From an uncultured Coriobacteriaceae bacterium (GTDB lineage Bacteria > Actinomycetota > Coriobacteriia > Coriobacteriales > UMGS124): 64,000 bases of DNA. Both the position numbers and the translations under genes were made by a program. The stretch lies in assembly GCA_900539345.1 (NCBI GenBank), contig UQBS01000002.1, forward strand, positions 1-64,000, given 5' to 3'. Shown here piece after piece: positions 1 through 8,679 of the stretch. The notes beneath the pieces are model-generated. The model did not search any database. It had not been told where the DNA came from and was given only the letters and a program-made list of their open reading frames with translations. Numbering within the stretch: the first letter of the stretch is position 1; every line of letters starts with the position of its first letter.

Positions 1-272
1 CAGTCCAAGCGGGTATCGCGTGCAGGCCTGGGTTTGGTTCAGGCGCAGTTCCGCAACGGCCCAATGGTCTGAAACGCCCCAACGGCCCACTTCGCGTGAG
101 GGCGTAACCGTCCGAGGTCGTGGGCATGGTTCGGGCGCAGTTCCCCTGTGTTTTCTGCCAGAGCATGTCCCAGTCCAAGCGGGTATCGCGTGCAGGCCTG
201 GGTTTGGTTCAGGCGCAGTTCCGCAGCGGCGCAGCCGCGAGGACTGTCTGAGCACTGAACCAAACCCAGGCC
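1..272. repeat. Family A structured repeat cluster (one full copy, two decayed)
   Basis: A 55-base segment at 1-55 is repeated exactly at 171-225. The best-preserved element spans 195-272: GGCCTGGGTTTGGTTCAG at 195-212 pairs perfectly with 255-272 over 18 bp. Between the arms are the conserved boxes of this family, read on the minus strand as TGCTCAGACAGTCCTCGC and GCTGCGGAACTGCGC, around a small GCGGC-GCA-GCCGC hairpin. A decayed copy occupies about 25-87 and another about 121-172, where TGGGCATG faces CATGTCCCA. The cluster begins 11 bases after the stop codon of the minus-strand activase gene. Related elements lie after pspA and trmO. No protein gene is seen in 1-282. Confidence 0.75.
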
Positions 273-282
273 GGTATTGCCG

Positions 283-3200
283 CTACCCCTTCCGCTGGGC
301 CTCCATGATCAGCATTTGCAACCTGTTCTCCACGTTGGCAAAGCTCGTGTCGGGGTCGTAGTCCAGGGCAAGGATGTTTGCCTGGGGGTACAGCTCCTTC
401 AGACGCTTCACGATGCCGCGGCCCACCACGTGGTTGGGCAGGCAGCCGAAGGGCTGCAGGATGATGAAGTTGTTCACACCGTGCGCCGCATGGTGCATGA
501 TCTCGGCGGGGATGAGCACGCCCTCGCCGGCGTCGAAGGTGTGGTGAATCACCTGGTCGCTGGCGCGCGTTACGTCGCGCAGGCGTGGCGGTCGCTCGTA
601 GAGGGGGTGTGCGCAGGCGATGCGGTCGCAGGCGTCGTGAGCCAGGTCGAAGATCTTGTTTGCCACGCGCCACCAGGCCTTTTGTAGCACGGGCTCGTCG
701 AGCTTGTACTCGCGCACCTGGGCGTCCATGTAGAAGTAGGTCTTCTGGATGACGTCGCTCATCTTGGCCTCGACGATTTCCATGCCGTTGCGCTCCAGGT
801 AGAGCTCGATGTCGCGGTTGGCGCCGGGGTGGAAGTTGAGCAGGTACTCGCCCACGATGAGCACGCGCGGGCGGGGACGCGAGCGGTCGTAGGGCACCTT
901 GTTCATCTCGGCGATTGCGCGCTTGAAGCCTCGCTCGCAGCCCGGCACGCCGCCTGAGCGCATTCCGTCGATGATGTAGTCCATGCCGCGCTCGAACGCT
1001 GCGTCGGCGGTGCCCGCTGCCAGCTCGTAGGGGCGGATCTTGCGCAGCAGCTCCTCGAGGGCGTCGATCATGGGGAGCATGGTCACGATGCGCACCGAGC
1101 CGCCCAGGCCGAAGGTGTAGCCGGGCTGGATGTTGTGCGAGTCCTCGTCGTCGTTGCTTACGATGGGGATGTAGTCGTAGCCTGCGTCGTCAAGCGCCCG
1201 GCGCAGGAGCGCCACGTAGTGCGTGAGGCGGCAGTCGCCCACGTACTTGGCCATGGCGATGGCAATCTTATGCGTGTCGTACTTGCCCGATTCCACTGCC
1301 GCCAGCGCCTCGCCGATCACGATCTGCGCCGGGAAGCAGATGTCGTTGTGCACGTACTTTTTGCCCAGGCGAATGGCCTCCTCGCGGCCTACCTCCAGGG
1401 GTGCCGCCTTGAACTTGGTGCCTGCCATGGCGGCCGCCATGATGCGCGAGAACGCGTGTGAGGTGTTGGGCACGAGGATGGTCTTGTCGGAGTCGTCGCG
1501 CGTGAACTTGCGCGGGTAGGGATCGCCCAGCTCATGCACCTCAAGCGGGATGCCAGCGGCGCGGCGCATGGCCGTGGTCTGAATGAACGACTGCACACGG
1601 ATGCGCAGGGGGCCCGACACGTCTGACTCGTCGAGCTTCACCACGAGCGGCACCTTGCCTGAAATCTCGTGCATGAGCCTGCAGATCTCGTCGGTGAGGT
1701 AGGCGTCGTGACCGCAGCCGAAGCTTACGAGCTGCACGTACTCCAGGTTCTCGTCGCGTGCCGCGATCGTGGCGCAGGAGAGCATGCGCGCGTGGTAGTT
1801 GTTCACGATGTCGATGATGGAGTGCGACAGGTCCACCTCGTCCACGCCCGGTACCGCGTCGGCGCACACCACGGGGATTCCCTCGTGGCTGAAGAGCTCG
1901 GGCAGGCCGTGGTGGACGAGCGGGTCGTTGTGATAAGGGCGTGCGGCGAGCACTACGGCGTAGGTGCCGGCCTTCTTTGCCTGCTCGATCACCACGGCGC
2001 CGCGTGCTTGCAGGGCTGCCGAGAAGCTCTTCTGCGCGGCGTCGCCCTGGGCCATGGCGGCCAGGCAGGTCGCCTCGTCGATGCCCCAGGCCTGGGCCAT
2101 GTACGTGCAGAGTTGGCGTCTGCGGTCGGCCTCGGTGTGCCAGTGGAACAGCGGGTTCTCGTAGCGAGTGCCGCGTTCCTGGGGATTGTCGGAGTTGCGC
2201 ACCACCATGGGGTAGCCCTTCACCACTGCGCACATGCTCTCGCTTGTGGCATGGGGGTTCTGGGGTTCGACCGTGGTGATCGTGGGCATGAAGATGAAGT
2301 CGACGCCGGCGGCCTCGAGCTTGCGGATGTGGCCGTGCACGAGCTTGGCGGGGAAGCACACGGTGTCGGAGGTGACGGCGGGCAGGCCCTCCTCGTACAT
2401 GCGGCGTGTGGAGGTGCCGCTCACGCGGACCTCGAATCCCAGCGCCCGCCAGAACGTTTTCCAGAAGGGCAGCGTGTCCCAGTAGCTGAGCACAAGCGGG
2501 ATGCCCACGACCTTGCCCTGAGCCCCGCGCAAGGGTTTGACCTCGTAGTCGCGGCAAAGAAGCTTCAGGCGCTCGTCGAAGAGGTTGGGCGCGTCCTTGC
2601 GCTTGGCGCTGGCCGCCGTGCCGTCGAGGTCGGCGCCGCGTGAGCAGCGGTTGCCGGTGACCCAGGAGGTGCCGTTGGAGAACTCCACGACCGTGCGTGC
2701 GCAGTGGTTGGCGCAATGGGGACACACGTTGTTCGCCGTGCGGGTGTACCAGGGCGAAGTCGCGCGCGGCGCGGCGCCTGTTGGTATCGTGCCGTCGTCG
2801 AGGGCGTCGATGCCGATGAAACCGGTCTTCCATTCGCCGCTGATGGCGCCGTCATGGCCCACTTGGCGCTCCACATGGTCGCGCGTGAGCAGGGCGGCGC
2901 CGAGTGCGCCCATGAGCTCGGGATAGGGGGCGCGGGTGACCTCGCGGCCCACGTACTTCTCAAAGCTGCGCAGCACGGCGTCGTTGCGGAACGTGCCGCC
3001 CTGCACCACGATGTGCTCGCCGAGCTTGTCCATGTTGGACATGCGGATGACCTTGGTGAAGACGTTCTCCACGATGGAGCGGCACAGGCCCGCCATGATG
3101 TCGTCGGCGGTCTTGCCCGCCTGCTGTTCGCTGACGATGGAGCTGTTCATGAAGACGGTGCAACGCGAGCCCAGGTTGGCCGGGCTCTTGGAGGCGAAGG

Positions 3201-4695
3201 CATGGGCGGAGATCTGCTCCACGGGAATGTGCAGCGTGGCGCCGAAGCTTTCAAGGAAGCTACCACAGCCGCTCGAGCACGCCTCGTTCACGGTGATGTT
3301 CGTGACGATGCCGTGGTCGAGCCAGATGGCCTTCATGTCTTGCCCACCGATGTCGAGGATGAACGACACCTCGGGGGAGTAGAGCTTGGCCGCTTGCGCA
3401 TGGGCCACGGTCTCGACCACGTGGCAGTCGGCGCCCAGGGCGCGGGCGCACAGCTGCTCGCCATAGCCGGTGGTGCCTACGGCGCGGATGACGAGCTTGG
3501 CGTCGGCCTTCTCAAAGATCTCGCGCACCTCAAGCAAGGCGCGGCGTACGACCTCGAGCGGTTCGCCCTCGTTCGAGGCGTAGAAGGAGTGGATGAGGTG
3601 GGCGTCGTCATCCATCAAGACGAGCTTGGTGGTGGTGGAGCCGCAGTCTATCCCCAGGTAGGCATAGGTGGTCGATCCCGGCACGGGATCTGCGTGGGGA
3701 CGCTGCGCCAGGCGGTGGCGGGCCCTGAAACGCTGCAGCTGCGTCTCGTCGGCAAAGAGGGGTTCCAACTCGGCGAGGGAGTCGGTGCGACGACCCTTGA
3801 AGGTGGCGAGCGTCTCGATGCACGAGGCGGCGTCGAAGGTGCGGGGATCGTCGGCGAAGAGCGCGGTCAGCGACAGCGCCGCTCCGAAGGCGACGATCGT
3901 CTCGGGATGCTCGGGCACGACGGTCTGCTCGTCGGTGAGGCCCAGGCGCTCCTGGAAGACGCGCACGAGCACGGGGTTGAACGTGCACGGGCCGCCCTCG
4001 AAGATGACCGGGGGCTCGAGCTCACGGCCCTGCGCCAGGCCACCGATGGTTTGCTTGGCGATGGCATGGAAGCACGAAAGTGCCAGGTCTTCCTTGGGCA
4101 CACCGCGGTTGAGCAGGGGTTGGATGTCGGTCTTGGCGTATACGCCGCAGCGACCTGAAATGTCGTGGACGCAGGTGCCGCGCTCGGCAAGCGCGTTGAA
4201 GTCGCAGGATTGCGTGTCGAGAAGCGAGGCGATCTCGTCGATAAAGGCGCCGGTGCCGCCCGCGCACGTGCCGTTCATGCGCATGTCCGAGACGCTGGTC
4301 TCGCCCGTCTTGGGGTCTTCCTGGAAGAAGACGACCTTGGCGTCCTGACCGCCTAGCTCGATGGCGCAGCGCACTTGCGGGTAGAGTTTGCGGATGGCGA
4401 CGGAGTTGGCCACGACCTCTTGCACGAAGGGCAGATTGAGCTCCTCGGCAAGCACCTTACCGCCCGAGCCGCAGATGGCGGCACGGGCGGGCATCTCGGG
4501 TAGGCTTTGGGCGAGGGCGCCCAGCACCTCCTTGAGGCATGCCGCCTGGTTGGCGCCATGGCGGCGATAGTCGGTGTACACCACCTTGTCGCTGTGCGAA
4601 TCCCATACGGCCGCCTTGACCGTGGTCGATCCCACATCGAGGCCGAGGAACAACCCGTTATCCTGATTGACCTGCATGTTTTCTATCTGCGCCAT
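283..4695 (-). CDS. Fused BadF/HgdC-type acyl-CoA dehydratase activase (duplicated ATPase + DUF2229 + dehydratase-like C-terminus)
   Basis: A cytosolic protein of 1470 residues built from two BadF/BadG ASKHA ATPase domains (about residues 10-310 and 345-600), a DUF2229-type middle (about 640-860) and a C-terminal part resembling the dehydratase D component. Each ATPase half has its own phosphate-binding motif (DVGSTTVKAAVWD and GIDCGSTTTKL) and its own cysteine motif for a bridging [4Fe-4S] cluster (NGTCAGGTGAF and NEACSSGCGSF). In the family, ATP hydrolysis drives low-potential electron transfer to 2-hydroxyacyl-CoA dehydratases; the substrate of this all-in-one form is not known. I chose the ATG at 4695, preceded by GGGAG; a TTG 42 bases upstream lacks a ribosome site. 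No dehydratase subunit genes are adjacent. Confidence 0.85.
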   Translation of the reverse strand: MAQIENMQVNQDNGLFLGLDVGSTTVKAAVWDSHSDKVVYTDYRRHGANQAACLKEVLGALAQSLPEMPARAAICGSGGKVLAEELNLPFVQEVVANSVAIRKLYPQVRCAIELGGQDAKVVFFQEDPKTGETSVSDMRMNGTCAGGTGAFIDEIASLLDTQSCDFNALAERGTCVHDISGRCGVYAKTDIQPLLNRGVPKEDLALSCFHAIAKQTIGGLAQGRELEPPVIFEGGPCTFNPVLVRVFQERLGLTDEQTVVPEHPETIVAFGAALSLTALFADDPRTFDAASCIETLATFKGRRTDSLAELEPLFADETQLQRFRARHRLAQRPHADPVPGSTTYAYLGIDCGSTTTKLVLMDDDAHLIHSFYASNEGEPLEVVRRALLEVREIFEKADAKLVIRAVGTTGYGEQLCARALGADCHVVETVAHAQAAKLYSPEVSFILDIGGQDMKAIWLDHGIVTNITVNEACSSGCGSFLESFGATLHIPVEQISAHAFASKSPANLGSRCTVFMNSSIVSEQQAGKTADDIMAGLCRSIVENVFTKVIRMSNMDKLGEHIVVQGGTFRNDAVLRSFEKYVGREVTRAPYPELMGALGAALLTRDHVERQVGHDGAISGEWKTGFIGIDALDDGTIPTGAAPRATSPWYTRTANNVCPHCANHCARTVVEFSNGTSWVTGNRCSRGADLDGTAASAKRKDAPNLFDERLKLLCRDYEVKPLRGAQGKVVGIPLVLSYWDTLPFWKTFWRALGFEVRVSGTSTRRMYEEGLPAVTSDTVCFPAKLVHGHIRKLEAAGVDFIFMPTITTVEPQNPHATSESMCAVVKGYPMVVRNSDNPQERGTRYENPLFHWHTEADRRRQLCTYMAQAWGIDEATCLAAMAQGDAAQKSFSAALQARGAVVIEQAKKAGTYAVVLAARPYHNDPLVHHGLPELFSHEGIPVVCADAVPGVDEVDLSHSIIDIVNNYHARMLSCATIAARDENLEYVQLVSFGCGHDAYLTDEICRLMHEISGKVPLVVKLDESDVSGPLRIRVQSFIQTTAMRRAAGIPLEVHELGDPYPRKFTRDDSDKTILVPNTSHAFSRIMAAAMAGTKFKAAPLEVGREEAIRLGKKYVHNDICFPAQIVIGEALAAVESGKYDTHKIAIAMAKYVGDCRLTHYVALLRRALDDAGYDYIPIVSNDDEDSHNIQPGYTFGLGGSVRIVTMLPMIDALEELLRKIRPYELAAGTADAAFERGMDYIIDGMRSGGVPGCERGFKRAIAEMNKVPYDRSRPRPRVLIVGEYLLNFHPGANRDIELYLERNGMEIVEAKMSDVIQKTYFYMDAQVREYKLDEPVLQKAWWRVANKIFDLAHDACDRIACAHPLYERPPRLRDVTRASDQVIHHTFDAGEGVLIPAEIMHHAAHGVNNFIILQPFGCLPNHVVGRGIVKRLKELYPQANILALDYDPDTSFANVENRLQMLIMEAQRKG

Positions 4696-4899
4696 GCCTC
4701 TCCCACACTCCGTGCCCGTTTCTGGCTGAATGCACAATTATGCACATTTAAGCAGGTATACCCCATGGAGCGGCGATGGTTGCCACGCGTTGACCATTTT
4801 TGAGAGAAGTGGCATGGGGGTTCGGCACGGTTTATGGACAGCGATGGGCAAAGTGGGGTGCCTGGAAGGCGTGCGTGTTGCAAAAGGTAGAGATAAACG

Positions 4900-4933
4900 A
4901 AAAAAGGCTAGCTCCCGAAGGAACCAGCCTTTA
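4900..4933 (-). terminator. Intrinsic terminator of tRNA-Arg
   Basis: On the minus strand an 11-bp stem (arms 920-930 and 905-915 in the 4900 block, one mismatch) with a CTTC-type loop is followed by a run of six T. It lies 9 bases past the CCA end of the tRNA-Arg gene. Confidence 0.8.
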
Positions 4934-4941
4934 AATTCAAG

Positions 4942-5018
4942 TGGTGCGGCGTACAGGATTCGAACCTGTGACGTTCTGATTCGTAGTCAGACCCTCTATC
5001 CAGCTGAGGTAACGCCGC
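4942..5018 (-). tRNA. tRNA-Arg(ACG)
   Basis: A cloverleaf reads on the minus strand with acceptor GCGGCGT, T-arm GGTTCGAATCC and an encoded CCA end. The anticodon loop CTACGAA gives anticodon ACG, which decodes CGU and, after A-to-I editing, CGC and CGA. 77 bases. Confidence 0.95.
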
Positions 5019-5236
5019 GCAAGTGCAGGGGATATAATGCCTCAGTCACATGGTGTAGGTCAAGGATAAACTTTTGACATGGGCGAAGCTCACATTTCTG
5101 CCACATACAATGTACGGACTGTGATGGACTGTGGCCCCGCAATGCATTCAGCGCATGGTGGACTTCTACAGATTTGCCGAAGAGGGATTTTTTGACAGGC
5201 GTCGGATTCGTCGTGCCCTATACTTATCCCCCACGA

Positions 5237-5341
5237 GCGATCTGCATGGGTTCGGGTGGCGTCACACCGCGAACCTGGTCAGGACCGGGAGGTAGCAGCC
5301 ATAAGCGGCCTCTGGCGGGTACCCGGACCTATGCAGGTCGC
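5237..5341 (+). ncRNA. ffs: Signal recognition particle RNA, small bacterial type
   Basis: The apical SRP54-binding core is present at 5279-5300 (GGTCAGGACCGG, then AGGTAGCAGCC). The ends pair as GCGATCTGCAT with ATGCAGGTCGC to form the long hairpin of a roughly 105-base 4.5S-type RNA, followed at once by six T (5342-5347), which makes the closing stem also the terminator. Upstream, TTGACA (5192-5197) and TATACT (5219-5224) could be promoter boxes, but their 21-base spacing is poor. Confidence 0.93.
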
Positions 5342-5355
5342 TTTTTTCGTTTGTG

Positions 5356-5391
5356 GTCTCACGAAGTGAGACGCCGGTATCAATTATACCG
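5356..5391 (+). other. Two adjacent perfect hairpins behind the SRP RNA
   Basis: GTCTCAC-GAA-GTGAGAC (5356-5372) is followed by CGGTAT-CAATT-ATACCG (5375-5391). Neither has a T tail. They lie between the SRP RNA terminator and the promoter of the next operon; I cannot assign a role. Confidence 0.5.
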
Positions 5392-5427
5392 ATAACCAAA
5401 GTCAAAATCTATGAATGACCCAAAGCC

Positions 5428-5457
5428 TTGAACAGGTGCAGTCGACGTGGTTATATA
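5428..5457 (+). promoter_or_regulatory. Promoter of the metQ-like operon
   Basis: TTGAAC (5428-5433) and TATATA (5452-5457) are 18 bases apart, about 95 bases before the start codon. I looked for a SAM riboswitch in the leader and found none. Confidence 0.5.
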
Positions 5458-5550
5458 CCGCATCGCACACGCAAGCCGTGTTGAAATCAGTCGAACACGA
5501 TGCGCCGACATCCCCCAATGACGCATTCATGATCTGAAAGGACATGCACC

Positions 5551-6762
5551 ATGAGCAAGCTTACCCGCCGCAACTTCATCACCTCCGCCGCTGCCTTGGC
5601 CGCCCTGGCCGCTGTGGGCGTCAACTTCGCCATCGCCGACGAGGAGAAGGCCGAGGACGCCTACAAGTTCGACAACGCCGATGAGGTCACGCTGGCCGAC
5701 GACAAGAAGATCACCGTCGGCGCTTCTCCCACGCCCCACGCCGAGATCCTCAACGGCCCGGTCAAGGAGATCCTCACCGAGCAGGGCTATGAGCTCGTCG
5801 TGACCGAGTTCACCGATTACATCCTGCCCAACACCGCCACCGAGCAGGGCGAGGTCGACGCCAACTACTTCCAGCACGAGCCCTATCTCAAGAGCTTCAA
5901 CGAGGAGAACGGTACCCACCTCGTGCCCGTGTGCGCCGTGCACTATGAGCCCTTCGGCATCTATCCCGGCAACGTTGCCACGCTTGAGGAGGTTTCCGAC
6001 GGCGCCAAGGTCGCTGTGCCCAACGACACCACCAACGAGGCTCGCGCCCTGCTTCTTCTCGAGCAGGAGGGCCTGCTGAAGCTCAAGGACGGCGCCGGCG
6101 TCACCGCCACGACCAACGACATCGCCGAGAACCCCAAGAACCTGGAGTTCGTCGAGCTTGAGGCCGCCAACATCCCCAACGCCCTGCCCGATGTGGCCAT
6201 CGCCTGCATCAACGGCAACTATGCCCTCGACGCCGGCTACACGGTGGAGGACGCTCTGGCCATCGAGGCCGCTGACGGCCTGGCCGCCAAGACCTACGCA
6301 AACGTCCTGGTTGTGCATGCCGGCAACGAGGAGGTCGCCAAGATCCAGGCCCTGAAGGACGCCCTGCTTTCTGAGAAGACCTACAACTTCATCCTCGACA
6401 CCTTCAAGGGTGCCGTCCAGCCTGCCTTCACCATCGACGGCGAGGGCGCCGAGGCTGAGACCGCCGACGGCGCCGACAAGGCCGAAGCCGGCGCCCTCAA
6501 GGACGGCGAGTACACCGCCGAGGGCAAGGGCATCGGCGGCAAGGTGCCCGTGACCGTCAAGGTCGAGGGTGGCAAGGTCTCCGAGGTCACCGTTGGCGAC
6601 AACTCCGAGACCCAGGGCATCGGCTCCAAGGCCATCGAGCAGCTGCCCGCCGCCATCGTCGAGGCCGGCGGCACCGAGGGCGTCGACGCCGTCTCCGGCG
6701 CCACCGTCACCTCCAAGGCCATCTTCACGGCCGTGGACGAGGCTCTTGAGCAGGCAAAGTAA
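5551..6762 (+). CDS. metQ: MetQ/NlpA-type substrate-binding protein fused to an FMN-attachment domain
   Basis: A 403-residue exported protein. Residues 1-30 are a twin-arginine signal (TRRNFIT, then an alanine-rich core) and no lipobox cysteine follows, unlike usual MetQ lipoproteins. Residues about 50-295 are an NlpA/MetQ ligand-binding fold, starting near ITVGASPTPHAEIL. Residues about 314-403 are an FMN_bind domain ending in DAVSGATVTS, whose SGAT threonine (residue 385) fits the site where ApbE attaches FMN covalently. Binding of methionine or a related solute is inferred from the following metN and metI genes; the flavin role is unknown. Start: ATG after GAAAGGACATGCACC. The binding-protein/flavin fusion is the odd feature. 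No ApbE gene is in the window. Confidence 0.88.
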   Translation: MSKLTRRNFITSAAALAALAAVGVNFAIADEEKAEDAYKFDNADEVTLADDKKITVGASPTPHAEILNGPVKEILTEQGYELVVTEFTDYILPNTATEQGEVDANYFQHEPYLKSFNEENGTHLVPVCAVHYEPFGIYPGNVATLEEVSDGAKVAVPNDTTNEARALLLLEQEGLLKLKDGAGVTATTNDIAENPKNLEFVELEAANIPNALPDVAIACINGNYALDAGYTVEDALAIEAADGLAAKTYANVLVVHAGNEEVAKIQALKDALLSEKTYNFILDTFKGAVQPAFTIDGEGAEAETADGADKAEAGALKDGEYTAEGKGIGGKVPVTVKVEGGKVSEVTVGDNSETQGIGSKAIEQLPAAIVEAGGTEGVDAVSGATVTSKAIFTAVDEALEQAK

Positions 6763-6935
6763 GAATGAGGTTGACCACCGTCTTAGCGAGGTTCTTCGAC
6801 TCGGCACCTTGCGTTTGATGGTTCGTATCAGCTTATGGGGCGCGGCGTATATCGCCGTGCCCCTTTTCGCGTATAGTTGCCCCGCCGCAGCTCGGGGCTC
6901 AAAAAGCATTCGAGCACATAGGGGAAGAGAGAGCC

Positions 6936-7724
6936 ATGATTCAAATCGAACACCTTAACAAGGTCTTTGGGGAGGGCACCGACAACCCTCACCATGTCTT
7001 GCATGACATAGACCTCACCATCAACGACGGCGACGTCTTCGGCATCATTGGTTCGTCGGGTGCGGGCAAGTCCACGCTTGTACGCTGCCTCAACCTGCTG
7101 GAGCGCCCCTCGTCGGGCCGCATCATCATCGACGGACAGGACATCTCAGGCTACTCCGGCAAGAAGCTGCTCGAGCTGCGTTCTTCCATCGGCATGATTT
7201 TCCAGAACTTCAGCCTGTTCCAGCAGCGTACGGTGCTGGCCAACGTCATGTTCCCCCTCGAGGTGCGTGGCGGCATGCCCAAGGCGGACCGCGCCAAGCG
7301 CGCCCGCGAGCTTCTTGAGCTGGTGGGCCTGGCCGACAAAGAGGGCCACTATCCCAGCCAGCTATCCGGCGGTCAGCAGCAGCGCGTCGCCATTGCCCGC
7401 GCGCTTGCCAACAACCCCAAGATCATGTTGTGCGACGAGGCGACGAGCGCCCTGGACACCCGCACCACGGTGGGCGTGCTCGAGCTGCTTGGCAACATCA
7501 ACAAGGAACTCGGTGTCACGATGATCATGATCACCCACTCCCTCGCGGTGGCGCAGAAGGCTTGCAACCGCATCGCCGTCATCGACGACGGCCGCATCGT
7601 GGAGGAGGGCCCCACGCAGGAGGTCTTCCGCAACCCGCGCAGCAAGGTCACGAAGGCCCTGCTCGCCTACGACTCCATCGTGACCGGCGGCGACGTCGTG
7701 CTCGACGACGTGAAGGAGGCCTAA
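6936..7724 (+). CDS. metN: Methionine-type ABC transporter ATPase
   Basis: Cytoplasmic ATP-binding subunit of 262 residues, powering import through MetI. Visible motifs are Walker A GSSGAGKST (residues 39-47), the signature LSGGQQQR, Walker B IMLCDEATSALD and the H-loop ITHS. The usual MetN is about 340 residues with a C-terminal ACT-like NIL domain that senses intracellular methionine; this one stops after about 15 residues of tail, so that feedback domain is absent. It follows the binding protein by 173 bases and precedes metI by 3 bases, so it is probably co-transcribed. The specificity (D/L-methionine or another amino acid) is inferred from family membership. Confidence 0.9.
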   Translation: MIQIEHLNKVFGEGTDNPHHVLHDIDLTINDGDVFGIIGSSGAGKSTLVRCLNLLERPSSGRIIIDGQDISGYSGKKLLELRSSIGMIFQNFSLFQQRTVLANVMFPLEVRGGMPKADRAKRARELLELVGLADKEGHYPSQLSGGQQQRVAIARALANNPKIMLCDEATSALDTRTTVGVLELLGNINKELGVTMIMITHSLAVAQKACNRIAVIDDGRIVEEGPTQEVFRNPRSKVTKALLAYDSIVTGGDVVLDDVKEA

Positions 7725-7727
7725 GCC

Positions 7728-8417
7728 ATGGACGAGATCGTATCCGTTGTCCAGACCTTTATCGACACCTACGGCAACCTCATGGCCAAGGGCGTGTGCG
7801 ACTCCATCGTGATGACGGGCGTCTCGGTGCTGCTCGCCTATCTCGTGGGCGTGCCGCTGGGCGTCATCCTCGTGATCACGGCTAAGAACGGCCTGCATCC
7901 CAAGCCTGTCCTCAACGCCGTGCTCGGCTGGATTGTGAACGTGCTTCGCTCCATCCCCTTCATCATCTTACTTGTGTGCATCATCCCGTTCACGCGCCTG
8001 GTCGCTGGCACCTCGCTGGGCGTTCCCGGCGCCATCGTGCCGCTTACGGTGTGCGCTATCCCCTTTGTTGCGCGCATGGTCGAGCAGAGCCTGGCCGACA
8101 TCGACGGCGGCCTGGTGGAGGCCGGCCAGTCGTTTGGAGCCAACACCTGGCAGCTTGTGACAAAGGTGTACCTCAAGGAGAGCCTGCCGTCGCTCATTCG
8201 CGGCGCGGCCATCACCTTCATCACGCTCTTCGGCTATGCGGCCATGGCGGGCTGCGTGGGTGCCGGCGGTCTGGGCGACATCGCCATCCGCTACGGTTAC
8301 CAGCGCTACAAGGTCGACGTCATGATCGTCTCCGTCGTGCTGTGCGTTATCCTCGTTCAGGTTATCCAGTCGGTCGGCGATGTCATCGCCCGCAAGACGG
8401 ACAAGCGCACGAGGTAA
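7728..8417 (+). CDS. metI: Methionine-type ABC transporter permease
   Basis: Integral membrane subunit of 229 residues with about five membrane segments. The cytoplasmic coupling (EAA) loop is visible as EAGQSFGANTWQ followed by LKESLPSLIRG. It starts 3 bases after metN with GGAGG as the ribosome site and is the last gene of the Q-N-I operon, closed by a strong terminator. Length and motifs are typical of MetI. The partner binding protein is the unusual flavin fusion upstream. Confidence 0.92.
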   Translation: MDEIVSVVQTFIDTYGNLMAKGVCDSIVMTGVSVLLAYLVGVPLGVILVITAKNGLHPKPVLNAVLGWIVNVLRSIPFIILLVCIIPFTRLVAGTSLGVPGAIVPLTVCAIPFVARMVEQSLADIDGGLVEAGQSFGANTWQLVTKVYLKESLPSLIRGAAITFITLFGYAAMAGCVGAGGLGDIAIRYGYQRYKVDVMIVSVVLCVILVQVIQSVGDVIARKTDKRTR

Positions 8418-8439
8418 GTCTGGCCCCATGGTTTTTCGC

Positions 8440-8474
8440 GCCCCGCTGGCATTTGGTGCTGGCGGGGCTTTTTT
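8440..8474 (+). terminator. Terminator of the metQNI operon
   Basis: GCCCCGC and GCGGGGC arms with extra pairing in the loop, then six T, 22 bases past the metI stop codon. Confidence 0.85.
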
Positions 8475-8679
8475 ATGCGACGACAAGGGGGCTGACGGGG
8501 TCTTGCCAGGTGGAACTGCCTGGATGCATAGGGGATTCTTCGTGCGGCGGCGTGTTGGCGGGAGGGTCTGCCGGGCAAGCTGGCCAGACGGCATACCACC
8601 TGTTCTCTACACTGTTTGGGGTTGAATGCCGTACACTTGTGGGCACCAAGACCGCGCACCGCACGCCCAAGGAGCTCGC

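Noticed and set aside
1..361. Short coding frames over the start of the window
   Set aside because: They lie in the inverted-repeat cluster, lack ribosome sites and overlap the end of the activase gene.
5400..5550. SAM or other methionine riboswitch before the metQ-like gene
   Set aside because: No SAM-I, SAM-II or SAM-IV conserved blocks are visible; only a promoter and short leader.
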